A stretch of DNA of 64,000 bases, from the NCBI GenBank assembly GCA_022496805.1, contig CM040101.1:7876501-7940500 (forward strand). Direction: 5' to 3'. Every line of letters starts with the position of its first letter. The first letter of the stretch is position 1. The notes under the pieces are model-generated. The model had not been told where the DNA came from and searched no databases. It was given only the letters and a program-made list of their open reading frames with translations. Of the stretch, positions 1-10,010 are shown piece after piece. A program made the translations under genes and the position numbers. Source of the DNA: Pohlia nutans. Its lineage: Eukaryota; Streptophyta; Bryopsida; Bryales; Mniaceae.

Positions 1-16
1 TGGTTTGCTTCTCCTG

Positions 17-25
17 TAAACCCTA
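17..25 (+). promoter_or_regulatory. telo-box in minD upstream region
   Basis: The sequence AAACCCTAA lies about 150 bases before the minD start codon. This telo-box motif is common near the transcription start of plant housekeeping and plastid genes. The 5' leader that follows (about 60-172) contains purine-rich repeats of GGAGGTTTAGGT type. The transcription start itself cannot be placed. Confidence 0.4.
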
Positions 26-172
26 AATCTCTCACACACCCGCGAACTCTCAAGAGCAATCTGTGCGAGAAAGGGAGAGAAAGACGTGCGGGTCTTCGGA
101 CGGGAGCATCTCCTTGCATTTGTAATGGAGGTGGAGGTTTAGGTGGAGGTTTAGGTTTTAGAGGAAGTAACG

Positions 173-1762
173 ATGAGGCTTGGTGCGGGACCTTCAGGGT
201 ATTGCAGCAATGGCGTGGAGCGAGGAGCTTTGGCAGCTATGGGTGCTCGTGCTTCCCCAGCTTCGTGTTCTGGAATGTCCCGAGCTCAGGTGAGTTTAGT
301 TTCGGGTTTCGACGGGAGCCGCTATGGCGAATTGGCGATAGGGCACATTGCTGGAGAGGGTTTGGAGAGATTGAAGGCGAGGCAAGTAGGGTTGAGCGGG
401 AGGCGAGTTAGCCGGGGAGTGGCAAAGACGCAGGCAATGTTGCAGTGGAACAGACGACCGGAGCTTGCGGGCGAGGTTCCGCGCGTGGTTGTGATCACTT
501 CAGGGAAAGGAGGAGTGGGGAAGACGACCACCACGGCTAACCTGGGAATGTGCCTTGCGCGCCTCAACTTCAAAGTGGTTGCTATCGATGCCGACGTCGG
601 CCTTCGCAATCTTGATTTGCTGCTCGGTCTTGAGAATCGCGTGAACTATACCGCGATGGAGGTTCTGAACGGCGAGTGCCGGCTGGACCAGGCTTTGATC
701 CGGGACAAGCGGTGGACGAATTTCGAGCTTTTGTGCATCAACAAGCCTCGGTACAAAATGCCGCTGGGATTCGGAGGGAAGGCGCTCACGTGGTTAGTGG
801 CAGTATTTTTTTTTTGCTATTTGAAAAGTGGGCTTGCTATGTTGCTGTAAGAAAAATTGGGTAAAAAAATAGAGTATATCGCCATAATCTTCCCTTATCA
901 TTGATACGAATACTCCCTCTGTCCCATAATAAGCTTCTTGTTTCCCTTGTCAAATTGTCCCATAATAAGGTTCCTGTTTGCTCAGATTACTACTCCTACT
1001 GGCTTAGGGTCCACACCATTGTACTTAGGATCCACACCATTGTACTCAGGGTCCACACCATTGGACTAGATAATCTTCTATTTTCAGGTTACATGAAGCT
1101 TATTATGGGACAGAGGAGTAGCCAACAATTCTACAGAAAGCTATGTATTTGTAGTAAAACAGAATTGTAAATCGCCAAAAAGTGCTATCTATTTTCTTAA
1201 GTTTCAATTTTCAAATCGCCAATGGGACACCCTTGAAAAAATGAAAAAAATATATCACAGGTTAGTGGACGCGCTCAAGAAACGACCGGAGGGACAACCG
1301 GATTTCATTTTGATCGATTGCCCGGCGGGTATCGATGCGGGTTTCATCACCGCGATCACGCCGGCGCAGGAGGCCATTCTTGTGACCACGCCAGATATCA
1401 CGAGTTTGCGAGATGCCGATCGAGTGACAGGTCTGCTTGAGTGTGATGGAATGAAGGACATAAAGATGGTGGTGAACAGAGTGAGGAGTGATATGATCAA
1501 AGGGGAGGACATGATGTCGGTGCTGGATGTGCAAGAAATGCTTGGCTTGCCGTTGTTGGGCGTTATCCCCGAGGATTCGGAAGTGATCAAAAGCACCAAC
1601 AGGGGTTACCCGTTGGTGCTCAAGAATCCGCCCACGCTGGCTGGCCTGGCGCTGGAGCAGATGGCTTGGAGGTTAGTGGAAAAGGACAGCATGAAAGCCG
1701 TCTTGATTGAGGAAGCGCCACAGAAACGAAGCTTTTTGCCTTTCATGGGTGGCAAGGGTTGA
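173..1762 (+). CDS. minD: plastid septum-site-determining ATPase MinD (two exons)
   Basis: Exons are 173-792 and 1261-1762, giving 373 residues. MinD is a ParA/Mrp-type ATPase that dimerises on the membrane with ATP and, with MinE, positions the FtsZ ring; plant MinD acts at the inner plastid envelope. The first ~100 residues are Ser/Arg-rich and look like a transit peptide. The deviant Walker A motif KGGVGKTT has its signature Lys near residue 112 and the P-loop Lys near 117. DADVGLRNLD follows, and exon 2 carries IDCPAGIDAGF, the TTPDITSLRDADRV block and NRVRSDMIKGEDMMSVLDV. The C-terminal tail (VLIEEAPQKRSFLPF) resembles the membrane-targeting helix of plant MinD. The splice restores GKALTWLVDALKKRPEG, as in plant MinD. 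The start ATG is the first in frame with the transit region. The intron contains a Stowaway MITE and has a 9-bp direct repeat at its ends. Confidence 0.95.
793..1260 (+). other. minD intron with 9-bp terminal direct repeat
   Basis: The intron is GT-AG (GTTAGTGG to ATCACAG). The 9-mer GGTTAGTGG occurs at 792-800 and again at 1260-1268, exactly at the two ends. This is what an insertion with target-site duplication would leave, so the intron may have begun as a mobile element of about 459 bp (801-1259). The interior is AT-rich. I see no convincing terminal inverted repeat beyond T-rich ends. Confidence 0.7.
913..1118. mobile_element. Stowaway-like MITE inside minD intron
   Basis: The left end CTCCCTCTGTCCCATAATAA and the right end (reverse complement CTCCTCTGTCCCATAATAAG) match the Stowaway consensus of the Tc1/mariner superfamily. 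A TA dinucleotide flanks each side (911-912, 1119-1120). The interior holds three tandem copies of a ~19-bp unit around GTCCACACCATTG. The element is too short to encode a transposase. Confidence 0.9.
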
Positions 1763-2389
1763 GATGCTTTTACCAGTTTTGGTGCTCGCCCAATTGTAGA
1801 ATTCTAACCAACATGCATATAATTTCAGAGTATAGTGGTGCCTCCAAACTCTGCGGAATACAAGATTATTATGTAGAGGAGCAGAGTGTTCCCACTTGTC
1901 ATGGCGTAGATTTTAATGTGTTATTAGAGAATTTGCGGTGCTCATCTCTTTCCAGGTTATGTGTCTTCAAAATGTCAAGTTTTGAAGCATCCAGTAAATT
2001 TTGGTAATGAAATTATTGTATCAGTATTGTCACTTCGTTGCATTTTTTTTCAAAGTACAGTTGCTAAGGTGTCTATGCAATAGCACTTCTTTCTTTATGA
2101 GGTTGTGTATAAGTGTGAAGTCTGTTTATCTCTGTGTGAGAATTTAGGATTGGGGCTTATAGTTTGCAAGGTAATCACTGTTTACTGGTATAAATCAAAC
2201 TAAAGGACCTTTTCAAGTGTATGAGAAGTATTTTAAGTTGTTCATACCTATCTTGGACAACATCATAAAGTCACGAAACCACCATTGATAAGTATTTTCC
2301 AATAGGGTATGTTTCTTAGGATTTACCTCTAATTACTGATAATTGTTACATTTTTAATGCTTTTCTTTTTCACTCTAGATACCTAACAA
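1763..2389. other. minD 3' flank, no further gene seen
   Basis: AT-rich sequence after the minD stop. It probably holds the 3' UTR and polyadenylation site. No supported coding region or RNA gene is visible. Confidence 0.4.
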
Positions 2390-2937
2390 TTAACCCTTTA
2401 ACGCGCCTGCGTCCATATAATGGACGACGAACAGATTGAAGTCCTTCTCTTTACTACATCTTGTACAGTTTTTCATCCATCCAAATTTTCCTTGGTTCTT
2501 GTGCTAGTTGACTACCATTTGTACGGTATGGATCTTCAAAATAAGATATTGTGATTTTTTGAAAAATAACAATAGTGGTTGATGTCAAGTTTCATTCTTA
2601 GTTCAAAAAGTGAGACCTTCAGTATGATTTTCCAAAATAAGTAGAATCAAATAATGGAAAGCATACCATCTCGTAGTGCATGTTATTTCAAATTCATTAC
2701 AACAATTTTTAATTTTTTTGTGTTACTTTGCGATTTTTAATTGAATTTCAAAAGAAAACCTTGAAAAATTAATTTAAAAAAATTACTAAAAAATATGATA
2801 AATCCAACCATACAAATGTGATCTAAACATTGACATTTACAACTTTGCTTTGTACATCAACTCCATTTTTGGTATTCATCAAACATTTTATAACGGATCT
2901 TTGAAATCAGTGATGAATCGGGACGTTAAAGGGTTAA
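2390..2937. mobile_element. TTAA-bounded MITE (piggyBac-like), copy A
   Basis: TTAA duplications (2390-2393, 2934-2937) enclose a 540-bp element that starts CCCTTTAACGCG and ends CGTTAAAGGG. TTAA targets with CCC/GGG termini are the hallmark of the piggyBac superfamily. There is no transposase inside. The interior is homologous to the element at 52899-53548. Confidence 0.75.
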
Positions 2938-2950
2938 GGGTGACTGTATG

Positions 2951-3874
2951 TTAACCCTTGAACGCCACAAACTAAAAATAGATTTGAGACTTAAAAGTTT
3001 TGTAGCCATTAGAGTTAACGGAAAAGAGTGTCTCAAAGTGGAAAAGAAACCTTAAACTCACCTTAGACTTGTTTTGAGTTCAAAAAGATTGCAAAACTAG
3101 TCTATGGTGAGTTGGAGAATAATTTAAAGCAAAGCCCTTTACCACCATGGGGTGTGGAACTCGTGACCTCCCCAATGCTAGAGGAGAGTTCATAACATTC
3201 AGTAGCCTTCATGCCCATTGCCTTTCTTTCATGCACTCTACTCATCACCTTGAGCCTCCACCTGTCCATTTAGTTACTGATGAAGTACTATTGGGTGTGG
3301 AATATTCCACACCATCTACTCTAAAGCCAAGGCAAAGACTGTGCATGCTATTGAATGTTATGTTCCCACAAGTTTCCCCAAGCCAAGAGATTCAACCATG
3401 GGGAATATTCATAAACAATGCTTGTCATAAACTGTAATTATAGGGAACAAACTCCACTTGAACTCCACTCAAGCACTCACTAAATAGGTAGATTAGTGTT
3501 AGACACACTAATTTACATAAACGTGTTGTAAGTTTTTACTGTTGACCAATTTTTTTACCCTCTAAATTGGTCAAGATGGGGATCTTTCAATAGTATTGGA
3601 ATCAATGTCTATGGTAATTTTTTTTGTCGAGAGTAAAAGTCTATAATATTTTCAAATCTTATAATTATCTAACACTAATCTACCTATTTAGTGTAGTTTT
3701 GTTTTGATAAAAAAATTGCTAAAAATATTTTGATCTTCCCCCAATATTATAAATAGGACTTTGAGATTATTCCACAAAGTTTGGGATGAAAATCATAGGC
3801 ATGGATGAGAACATGACTTGTATTTATCTTCATTCAGTTTCCAGAATTGGGACTCTATAACGTTGAAGGGTTAA
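2951..3874. mobile_element. TTAA-bounded element, copy B, with nested repeats
   Basis: TTAA at 2951-2954 and 3871-3874 flanks a 916-bp element with ends CCCTTGAACGCC and CGTTGAAGGG. Inside are a repeat that recurs in inverse orientation near 51290-51550 (partly also at 62815-62940) and a separate 216-bp inverted-repeat element at 3478-3693. It lies between the minD and minC-like stop codons. Confidence 0.65.
3478..3693. mobile_element. 216-bp MITE with perfect 25-bp inverted repeats
   Basis: The left arm 3478-3502 begins CACTAAATAGGTAGATTAG and is the exact reverse complement of 3669-3693, which ends CTACCTATTTAGTG. The CACTA/TAGTG ends suggest a CACTA-type MITE, although the adjoining 3-bp flanks (ACT and TAG) do not match. 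Confidence 0.6.
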
Positions 3875-4046
3875 AGGGTCAACTTTCTATTTTGAGTTTG
3901 CAAACTTACAGGTTAACATACAGTGGCACAACACATCTTTGCACCTGAATGGTCTCTCAATACAGGAGAGAACTGATAATTGGCGAGTCTTGCAAGTAGG
4001 AATCTCCATTCGCTTTGGGCCTCATCAATTCCAGTTTGTGTGCTAT

Positions 4047-7000
4047 TCAGGCGTTGACAACTCTTGTTGTGGAATCTTGTCGCAAGGCAAACAACATGGA
4101 CATGGCCCCTAACATATTTACTATTCCAACCTGTACAGGAAAGGGCAACTCGTCAGGCAACACTGGATGTGTAATTTGTAAAGCCCAGAAAGAACATGTA
4201 ATACTGGAGGCGTCATTACCAAGCCGAGAACAACAGAATTGCATCAATCCTACAATGTCAGCATAGATAAGATACCAGGAGGAGAGCACGTTGTGCAGCG
4301 CCAGCAGCCACAAGCCAGCAGAAACCGAAAAACAGAAACTACAACACAATGAAGCATGTTATCAGAGACTGACATCCTGAAACTTGTGCCACAAAATCAA
4401 AAGCTAAGAGCATCCTCAGTGCAACACTGTAAAAGGGACAGCATAAATGAGAAACAGACGTGCAAGCCATATTTCTCATTGATGCCACCCCTTTTACAAT
4501 GTTGCATTGAGAATGCTGTAAGGGCCACTTTAGATTGCAGGTTGACATACGGTATAACAAGAAATCTTACATCTTGGTTGATGCAAAAGTTGCTTTTTTA
4601 TTTGTTTTACCTCAGTATGTTCAATGTTGACTTTACACTGGTCCAAGTAACAAGAATGAGCATAATTGAGGTGGTGCTTACATGGCACACTAAAAATACT
4701 TGAGACAACAAGGTTTCAAGCTACCTTTTTGAGGTGGATTGAACACTTGTCACCTCAAATGCGTCATGAGGTGTCATAAATACAATGGATTATTTTAAGC
4801 TTGTTATCTCAACCCTAGTGATACAAGATGTCGGTTCAAATTTGAAGCTTGTTATTTGAAGCTTGTAGCTTCGATCTCTGCAATCTAAACTGCTAGCTTC
4901 CATGTGAAAGGCTGCAAAAACCCACCTACAACTCGAAGTCTGTCAATTAAGCTTCAGTGAAAGGTGTCAACTGTCGCAGGACGTTAGGAATTTGCAGGTT
5001 GAGGCAGGAGACATGGAATGCTTACCACGCGGCCTACAACGGTGGACATGTAGAATGCCCGCGCGCCAGAGCTACCCCGCATGTCACCGATAGCTGTTCC
5101 AATGTAATATACCCCAAAAACCTGCACATTGGTAGCTCGTTCTTAGTTTCATTCGACTTGTACAATTTTTGATAGTACGGCATGTGTGAGTATTTTCAGG
5201 AGCACGTTCTTTCTAAAGAAAGAGTGAGCCAATTTCCATAAAATTTGGAAGTGTGAACTTCACAGTCTATAGCGTTAATCCAAACGCCTGTCTATTCTTG
5301 AAGAATTCAAATGAAATTAAGAATAAAGTAAACCCGAAATAAGTTAACTCATTGACCCCTAAAGGACCATATTTTTTTAGCACTTTTGAGTGGGTCATAT
5401 GGGGACTTTCCTTTGTTCAATTTCGACTATTTTTGAACCAACACATGTTCTTCACTGATCCTGGTGATATAACATTTAGCCCTGTCTGAATTACATTTTT
5501 CACAATATATCATTTCAAAACCATGAAATCTCGATAGTGATTACCACTGCCAGGATGGCTCCAACTCGTATCCATCCCAAAGTTACACTCCGCACGTCAA
5601 ATAAAGCCCCTGCATTCAAATCATCCTCAAATATGTGAATAATAAAAACATGAACACTTGTTGAGCTAGTCTTTCTTTTCGGATGTGTGTGACTGACCTT
5701 TCAAGGACCAAGAAGCCCAAATCGGGCCTGATGTTTCATTTAGCAGTTTCGAGTAGGTCCTAGGTGGACTTCCTTTTGTTCAAATTAATTTGTTTTTTGA
5801 CCAACACATACAATATTCTTCATGGATTCTGGTGATATAAAATTCGGCCCCATCTGAAGTATATTTTTTACAATATGATCGATTGAATTTGTCATTTTAA
5901 AACCATGAATCCTTGGTCCTTTAGGGGCTAACTGAAATCTAGAGTCTCACCAAAGAGAGGTGCAGGAAAGATGAGCAAAGCTATGCCAACCACGCTAATG
6001 TACACGCCAGTGAACAATGCCAGTTGCGCTGGTCGTTTTGAAGCCGTGCTTCCAGAACCTATCGAAGCCTCTTTCTCATGCAATTTGCTCGAGTTGAGAG
6101 CTTCCTCCTTCTCATTGAACCTCTGAGCTGCTGCACGAATGCTATTAACACCATGTCAGGCAGCAGTCAGAACTCATACAGCGAGTGAAAAGGCTTATAA
6201 ACCTCCAAGAGAGAACTAAATCTAACTTATTTTTGAGCGACGAACAAGACAGTGAGAATGACACGAGAATCACATATCTTTTTAGAAGGTAAACTCTATA
6301 CTACCTTTTGCTGTGATTTTTTAGGAGCTATTACCATTTCATTTTTGTTTAAAGTTATGATGTTGTATATTAAAATAGCAGAAATTCATGAGAAGGTATT
6401 GCATTCTTTACCTGTAGGTGGTATTATTGGAGTTATTTTTTGTTGGAATTTTTTTTCTTTGTAAATAATGATCACATTTCAATATTACCAACGAAATTGA
6501 GTACATCTTATTTAACATAGACAGTTTATGCTGAAAAAATACAAAGCTGAACTAATTTGGAAAGATCGAGACAAATAGGCGGATAAGTTTGAAATTGTGA
6601 TTCTGGTTGTACATCTATGTGCGATGTATAAATCTAATAATCAATATGCTTGTACATATAAGTACATTTGTGAAGGCCCGGCATTCCAAGAGACATTGCA
6701 CCGATTGTTGAAGATACTAAGGCTTTCATCAGGAACCATATTAGGATTTAAGGAGCGACTTCATCTGTTACTTACCTCAGTGTGCCGTCTTCCTGTACTG
6801 AAGCAATGGCGGGACAGCCAGAAAATTGCGACGTAGAAACCAAGGCGACGACGGATTCCCCGATACGAATGTGACAAGCATCATCCAGCTGCGTAGCGTA
6901 CACAACCGCACTCTTGTTTCCGTTCTGGCCACCGTGAACATCTCCGTGGAGCCGACCGAGAATTATAACGTCACCCTCTGCTATGACGGCACCTCCTTCT

Positions 7001-7617
7001 TGCACATCCCCGAGAACCTACACATACAACTTCAGTCGCAATTTCAAAACCTAAGCGCCAAAAAAGAAAAGAAAAAAAGAGAACAACTTCGATGCAATGC
7101 GATTACTCCAAATACAACTTTCAATCGCAATTTCAAAACCTAAGCGCCCCAAAAAAAAAAAAAAAAACAACGTCGATGCAATGCGGCTACTCCAAATGTA
7201 GTGAATTCTTACAACGACGGTTCCGGGATACCGAATGGTGTTGCCGGATGTCACCGTGCCCTTGAGGTACAGACAGGGGTGAGGCGTTTGCGCGCCATCG
7301 TCGGATGTGGACATCGCAGCGATGGAGCTGTTGTTCCTTCTTCTCTTCCCATGAGAGAATCGTGAAGACACCGAGCCGCTTCGTGAAATGCTACGATTCT
7401 GATGAGTGATGGTTGCGAAACAGAGTGTTCTACAATTCATACGCGATTGCGCCGAGGCTTCTTTCTTTTGCGCTACACCACATCGTTCTGACAAATGCTT
7501 CCACGGAGATTGTACCAGAAGATGACTGGCAAGGTCCATTGCATGACTCTTGCGAGAATTTGATGAATGCGTTCTGGAGCGAGAAAGACAGTCCCAGCCT
7601 GTAGCCACAGCCTGCAT
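4047..7617 (-). CDS. transit peptide + MinC C-domain + four membrane segments (seven exons)
   Basis: Exons (- strand): 7617-7213, 7017-6776, 6141-5951, 5609-5545, 5121-5026, 4338-4276, 4130-4047; 381 residues. All junctions are GT-AG and the frame stays open. Residues 1-~110 are Ser/Arg/His-rich and look like a transit peptide. Residues ~116-213 match the MinC C-terminal beta-helix: SGNTIRYPGTVVVLGDVQEG, AVIAEGDVIILGRLHGDVHG, then CHIRIG and a closing PAIASVQEDGTL. A charged linker (AAAQRFNEKEEAL) leads to four hydrophobic segments near 253-276 (LALFTGVYISVVGIALLIF), 290-311, 331-351 and 355-369. The FtsZ-inhibiting N-domain of bacterial MinC is absent. Bacterial MinC C-domains bind MinD and dimerise; here membrane anchoring is built in. 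An ATG at 7539 is an alternative start. Introns 3 and 4 hold transposon fragments. The membrane half has no function I recognise. Confidence 0.85.
5352..5531. mobile_element. partial transposon copy in intron 4 of the MinC-domain gene
   Basis: Starts with ACCCCTAAAGGACCA. Its body (GAGTGGGTC..., CTTCACTGATCCTGGTGATA, AAAACCATGAAATC) is repeated at 5690-5929 and again near 50400-50770. The right end is lost next to exon 4. It is related to the element beginning TTAACCCCTAAAGGACCA at 17210. Confidence 0.5.
5690..5929. mobile_element. second transposon copy in intron 3 of the MinC-domain gene
   Basis: A direct repeat of the copy at 5352-5531. It ends TTGGTCCTTTAGGGG, the inverted counterpart of CCCCTAAAGGACCA. 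The flanks (TTGA, CTAA) look like decayed TTAA duplications. The 65-bp exon 4 lies between the two copies. Confidence 0.5.
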
Positions 7618-7681
7618 CAACAAGCCATAGCCATAGCCTGAATCAACAAGCCATAGCCATAGCCTGCATCAACAAGCCAAC
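7604..7681. repeat. short tandem repeat at the 5' end of the MinC-domain gene
   Basis: Units of about 33 bp built on CATAGCCATAGCCTGAATC alternate with ATCAACAAGCC, about 2.5 copies. The first ATG of the gene (7617) falls in the first unit, so the number of copies could change the start of the transit peptide. Confidence 0.6.
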
Positions 7682-8094
7682 AAGCGAGGTGTGTGTTTTT
7701 GACTCTAAAAAGTGTCGAAAAACAAAGGATGTCTAAAAGAGTGTTGAAAATAATATATATATTTTTTTTTTAAACCATTACAAAAAAGTTATATTCCACA
7801 AGCCATTGTCCCTATCATAAGGCCTACTTTTTTCTTTTCTTTTTTTCAATGAAAACAATAGACTTAGTTAGGTCAAAGCTCAAGATAAATAGACAATGTC
7901 CCATTGGGATATAAAATCACACTCATTGACATTTTTCGCATAACCCATTTTTAGCAAATGTGTCATAAGATGATAGACTATTCACTCATGGGTTAGAACT
8001 CATAACCAAATCTATTCTTTTGAACTACTAGATCAATTAGAAAAATGAAATTGAACAAGCTTGATAAATAAAAAGGGCACACTACGTTGTGTAG
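7682..8094. other. AT-rich upstream region of the MinC-domain gene
   Basis: The likely promoter side of the - strand gene. It has poly-T and poly-A tracts and no coding sequence or clear TATA element. Confidence 0.3.
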
Positions 8095-8096
8095 TA

Positions 8097-8687
8097 CTCC
8101 CTCCGTCCCAAAGATATTGTCCAACTTGTCTTCAAACAACAAGATTAAGCTCAAAATACTTTTTTTGCATAATTTTGTGGTGCGAGTATGCAAATCATTG
8201 AAGCCTCTTCTACTTTTGAAAAGTTTGAACTTTGTCACCCTCTACAAATCTTAGTTTTGGTGCCAAAACCACCACCGTTATTGCACGCAATTTGCCAAGG
8301 CACCAGTGGTCGTCAGAAATGTCGCCACGGTCATCGCGACCACAACCACGATGCTTGGCCCGCGTCCCCACTCCAATCACAAAATAACAAAAGCCCACAC
8401 CCAATGGTAGCATTTACACTTAACCCCAAAAGATCCTCAAAAACCGAAAATAGTTCTTTGGTTTCCGCAGGAATAAAATTTAGCCAACTTTGACTATTAT
8501 GATCTCACAAATGAAGAAGAATCAACGGTTCAAATTTGGCAAGTTACTTAAACGTTAAGATAACTTCAAGATCCTAGGGTTGGATCTTCTAAATAATGCT
8601 TGGATTGAGGTTTAGATCAACAACTGGACGATATAAATGGGACGCAAAAAAATCGTGAATTGGACTATATCTTTGGGACGGAGGGAG
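8097..8687. mobile_element. 591-bp Stowaway element
   Basis: The ends CTCCCTCCGTCCCAAAGATA are inverted at 8097 and 8687 and agree at 27 of 28 positions. TA flanks are at 8095-8096 and 8688-8689. The interior has GC-richer sequence without a transposase. It is a different subfamily from the copy in the minD intron (AAAGATAT against ATAATAAG). Confidence 0.9.
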
Positions 8688-8689
8688 TA

Positions 8690-9550
8690 CATAATTTCTC
8701 TTTTTATCATTTCTATGTGAGTTATGAATTAATTCAATGATTTTATGTAAATTATTTTGGATAATCAACAAGTAAACTATCATTTTTGATGCAAATTAAA
8801 GTAGAAAATGTGTTTTGTGGCTTTGAAGTGATGAGTGTTTTATTTTTATTTTTATAATTAAAGTAATTAATTCATTTTATTTTGGATGTTGTACCTAGGA
8901 TTTTAGCATACTTAAAATATGTACTATTTGCGAGACTATTTGAATACAATATGAATTAGTTTTGAAGTCTTTTTCATAGAATTAGTTAACATTTTTGACT
9001 CTTGATTCTTGTAACGTCGTGGGTATGTTGTGTATTTATTAGTGAGTTGCATTTATTCAACTTCAAGCATACTCACAATAATGAAGAGTCTTGTTATAGA
9101 TTGATTGATAGCAATTGACGCTTATTTATAACAATGACACTAGTAAAAAATCATGTTAGTAGTAGCGTCAAAATGTCATTTGGTTTGTGTTATGTGTACT
9201 ATAAATAATGTGAAAATAAGACAATTTTCACATTATCAATGTTATTATCAACACAAATAAAATAAAATAACATTTTGATGGTGTTTCCAACATAGATTTC
9301 TAATAGCATGAATTTTTTTTTTAAAAGTTTTTTTAAATCGTCAATTGTTTAAAATCTTTGTAGCATTGCTTGCTAGTCATTCCCAATCTAAATTTGAATG
9401 TAAATTCATGAATTGCTTCACGATTGATTCTTTATAAATTCTCCTAAACGAGTTGATTTTTTACATTTTTCTTTTAACAAATGAAAAGGAAATTCTATTT
9501 AAAATTTGAAATTAGTTTTACAGAGAAAAACACCACTTACTTGAAATATT
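8690..9550. other. AT-rich intergenic DNA with a possible CACTA-like MITE
   Basis: No gene seen. At 9138-9306 a CACTAGTAAAAAATC start faces GATTTCTAATAG, with CAAAATG / CATTTTG inside, so a decayed CACTA-type MITE is possible but the termini are poor. Confidence 0.3.
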
Positions 9551-9695
9551 TTACGTAAAAGTCATGTGGTGTTGATTCTGCCACTTTGGAGGCATTCCTC
9601 GGTGGCAAAATCAACCGCCATTGCCAATTATGCCAGGATATCTACAATTTACGTTGGGAACGAAAAATGATGTGGGAAACATGACTTTTACGTAA
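9551..9695. mobile_element. 145-bp inverted-repeat element upstream of plastid protein gene
   Basis: TTACGTAAAAGTCATGT (9551-9567) is exactly inverted at 9679-9695. A second inner pair, GTTGATTCTGCCAC / GTGGCAAAATCAAC (about 9571-9615), matches at 13 of 14 positions. It lies about 320 bases before the start codon at 10011, so it could affect that promoter. No target duplication is obvious. Confidence 0.6.
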
Positions 9696-10010
9696 GAGAA
9701 TGTGCCACCGGGGCATGTTCTCTAGTACGTTGGCTTCCTATGTCACCCCGTTTGCAGGTTCAGATTGCGGAACGGGTGGTCATGCTCTTATCCTGCCTCC
9801 CGGAACGGCACCCAACCTCAGTCTCTCCTCGAACCGTGGCTTCACAACTGGCTTTGAAAATCGCTGCAACGAAATCACAAGTGCTTGCTTCGAACCAAAT
9901 CGGGGTTTGGTTTAGAAAATGCTTGGCGTTTCGGAATCACGACCTTGAGGAGCTTACCTCGCAGCATTGCTCTGGCTTTTCTGTCAAAAGAATTTCGAGG
10001 AGTTGCGACG

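Noticed and set aside
322..609. A - strand frame opposite minD exon 1
   Set aside because: Antisense shadow of a clear MinD coding exon.
1763..4046. A possible minE gene between minD and the MinC-domain gene
   Set aside because: No MinE-like sequence was found on either strand; the interval is 3' flank and TTAA elements.
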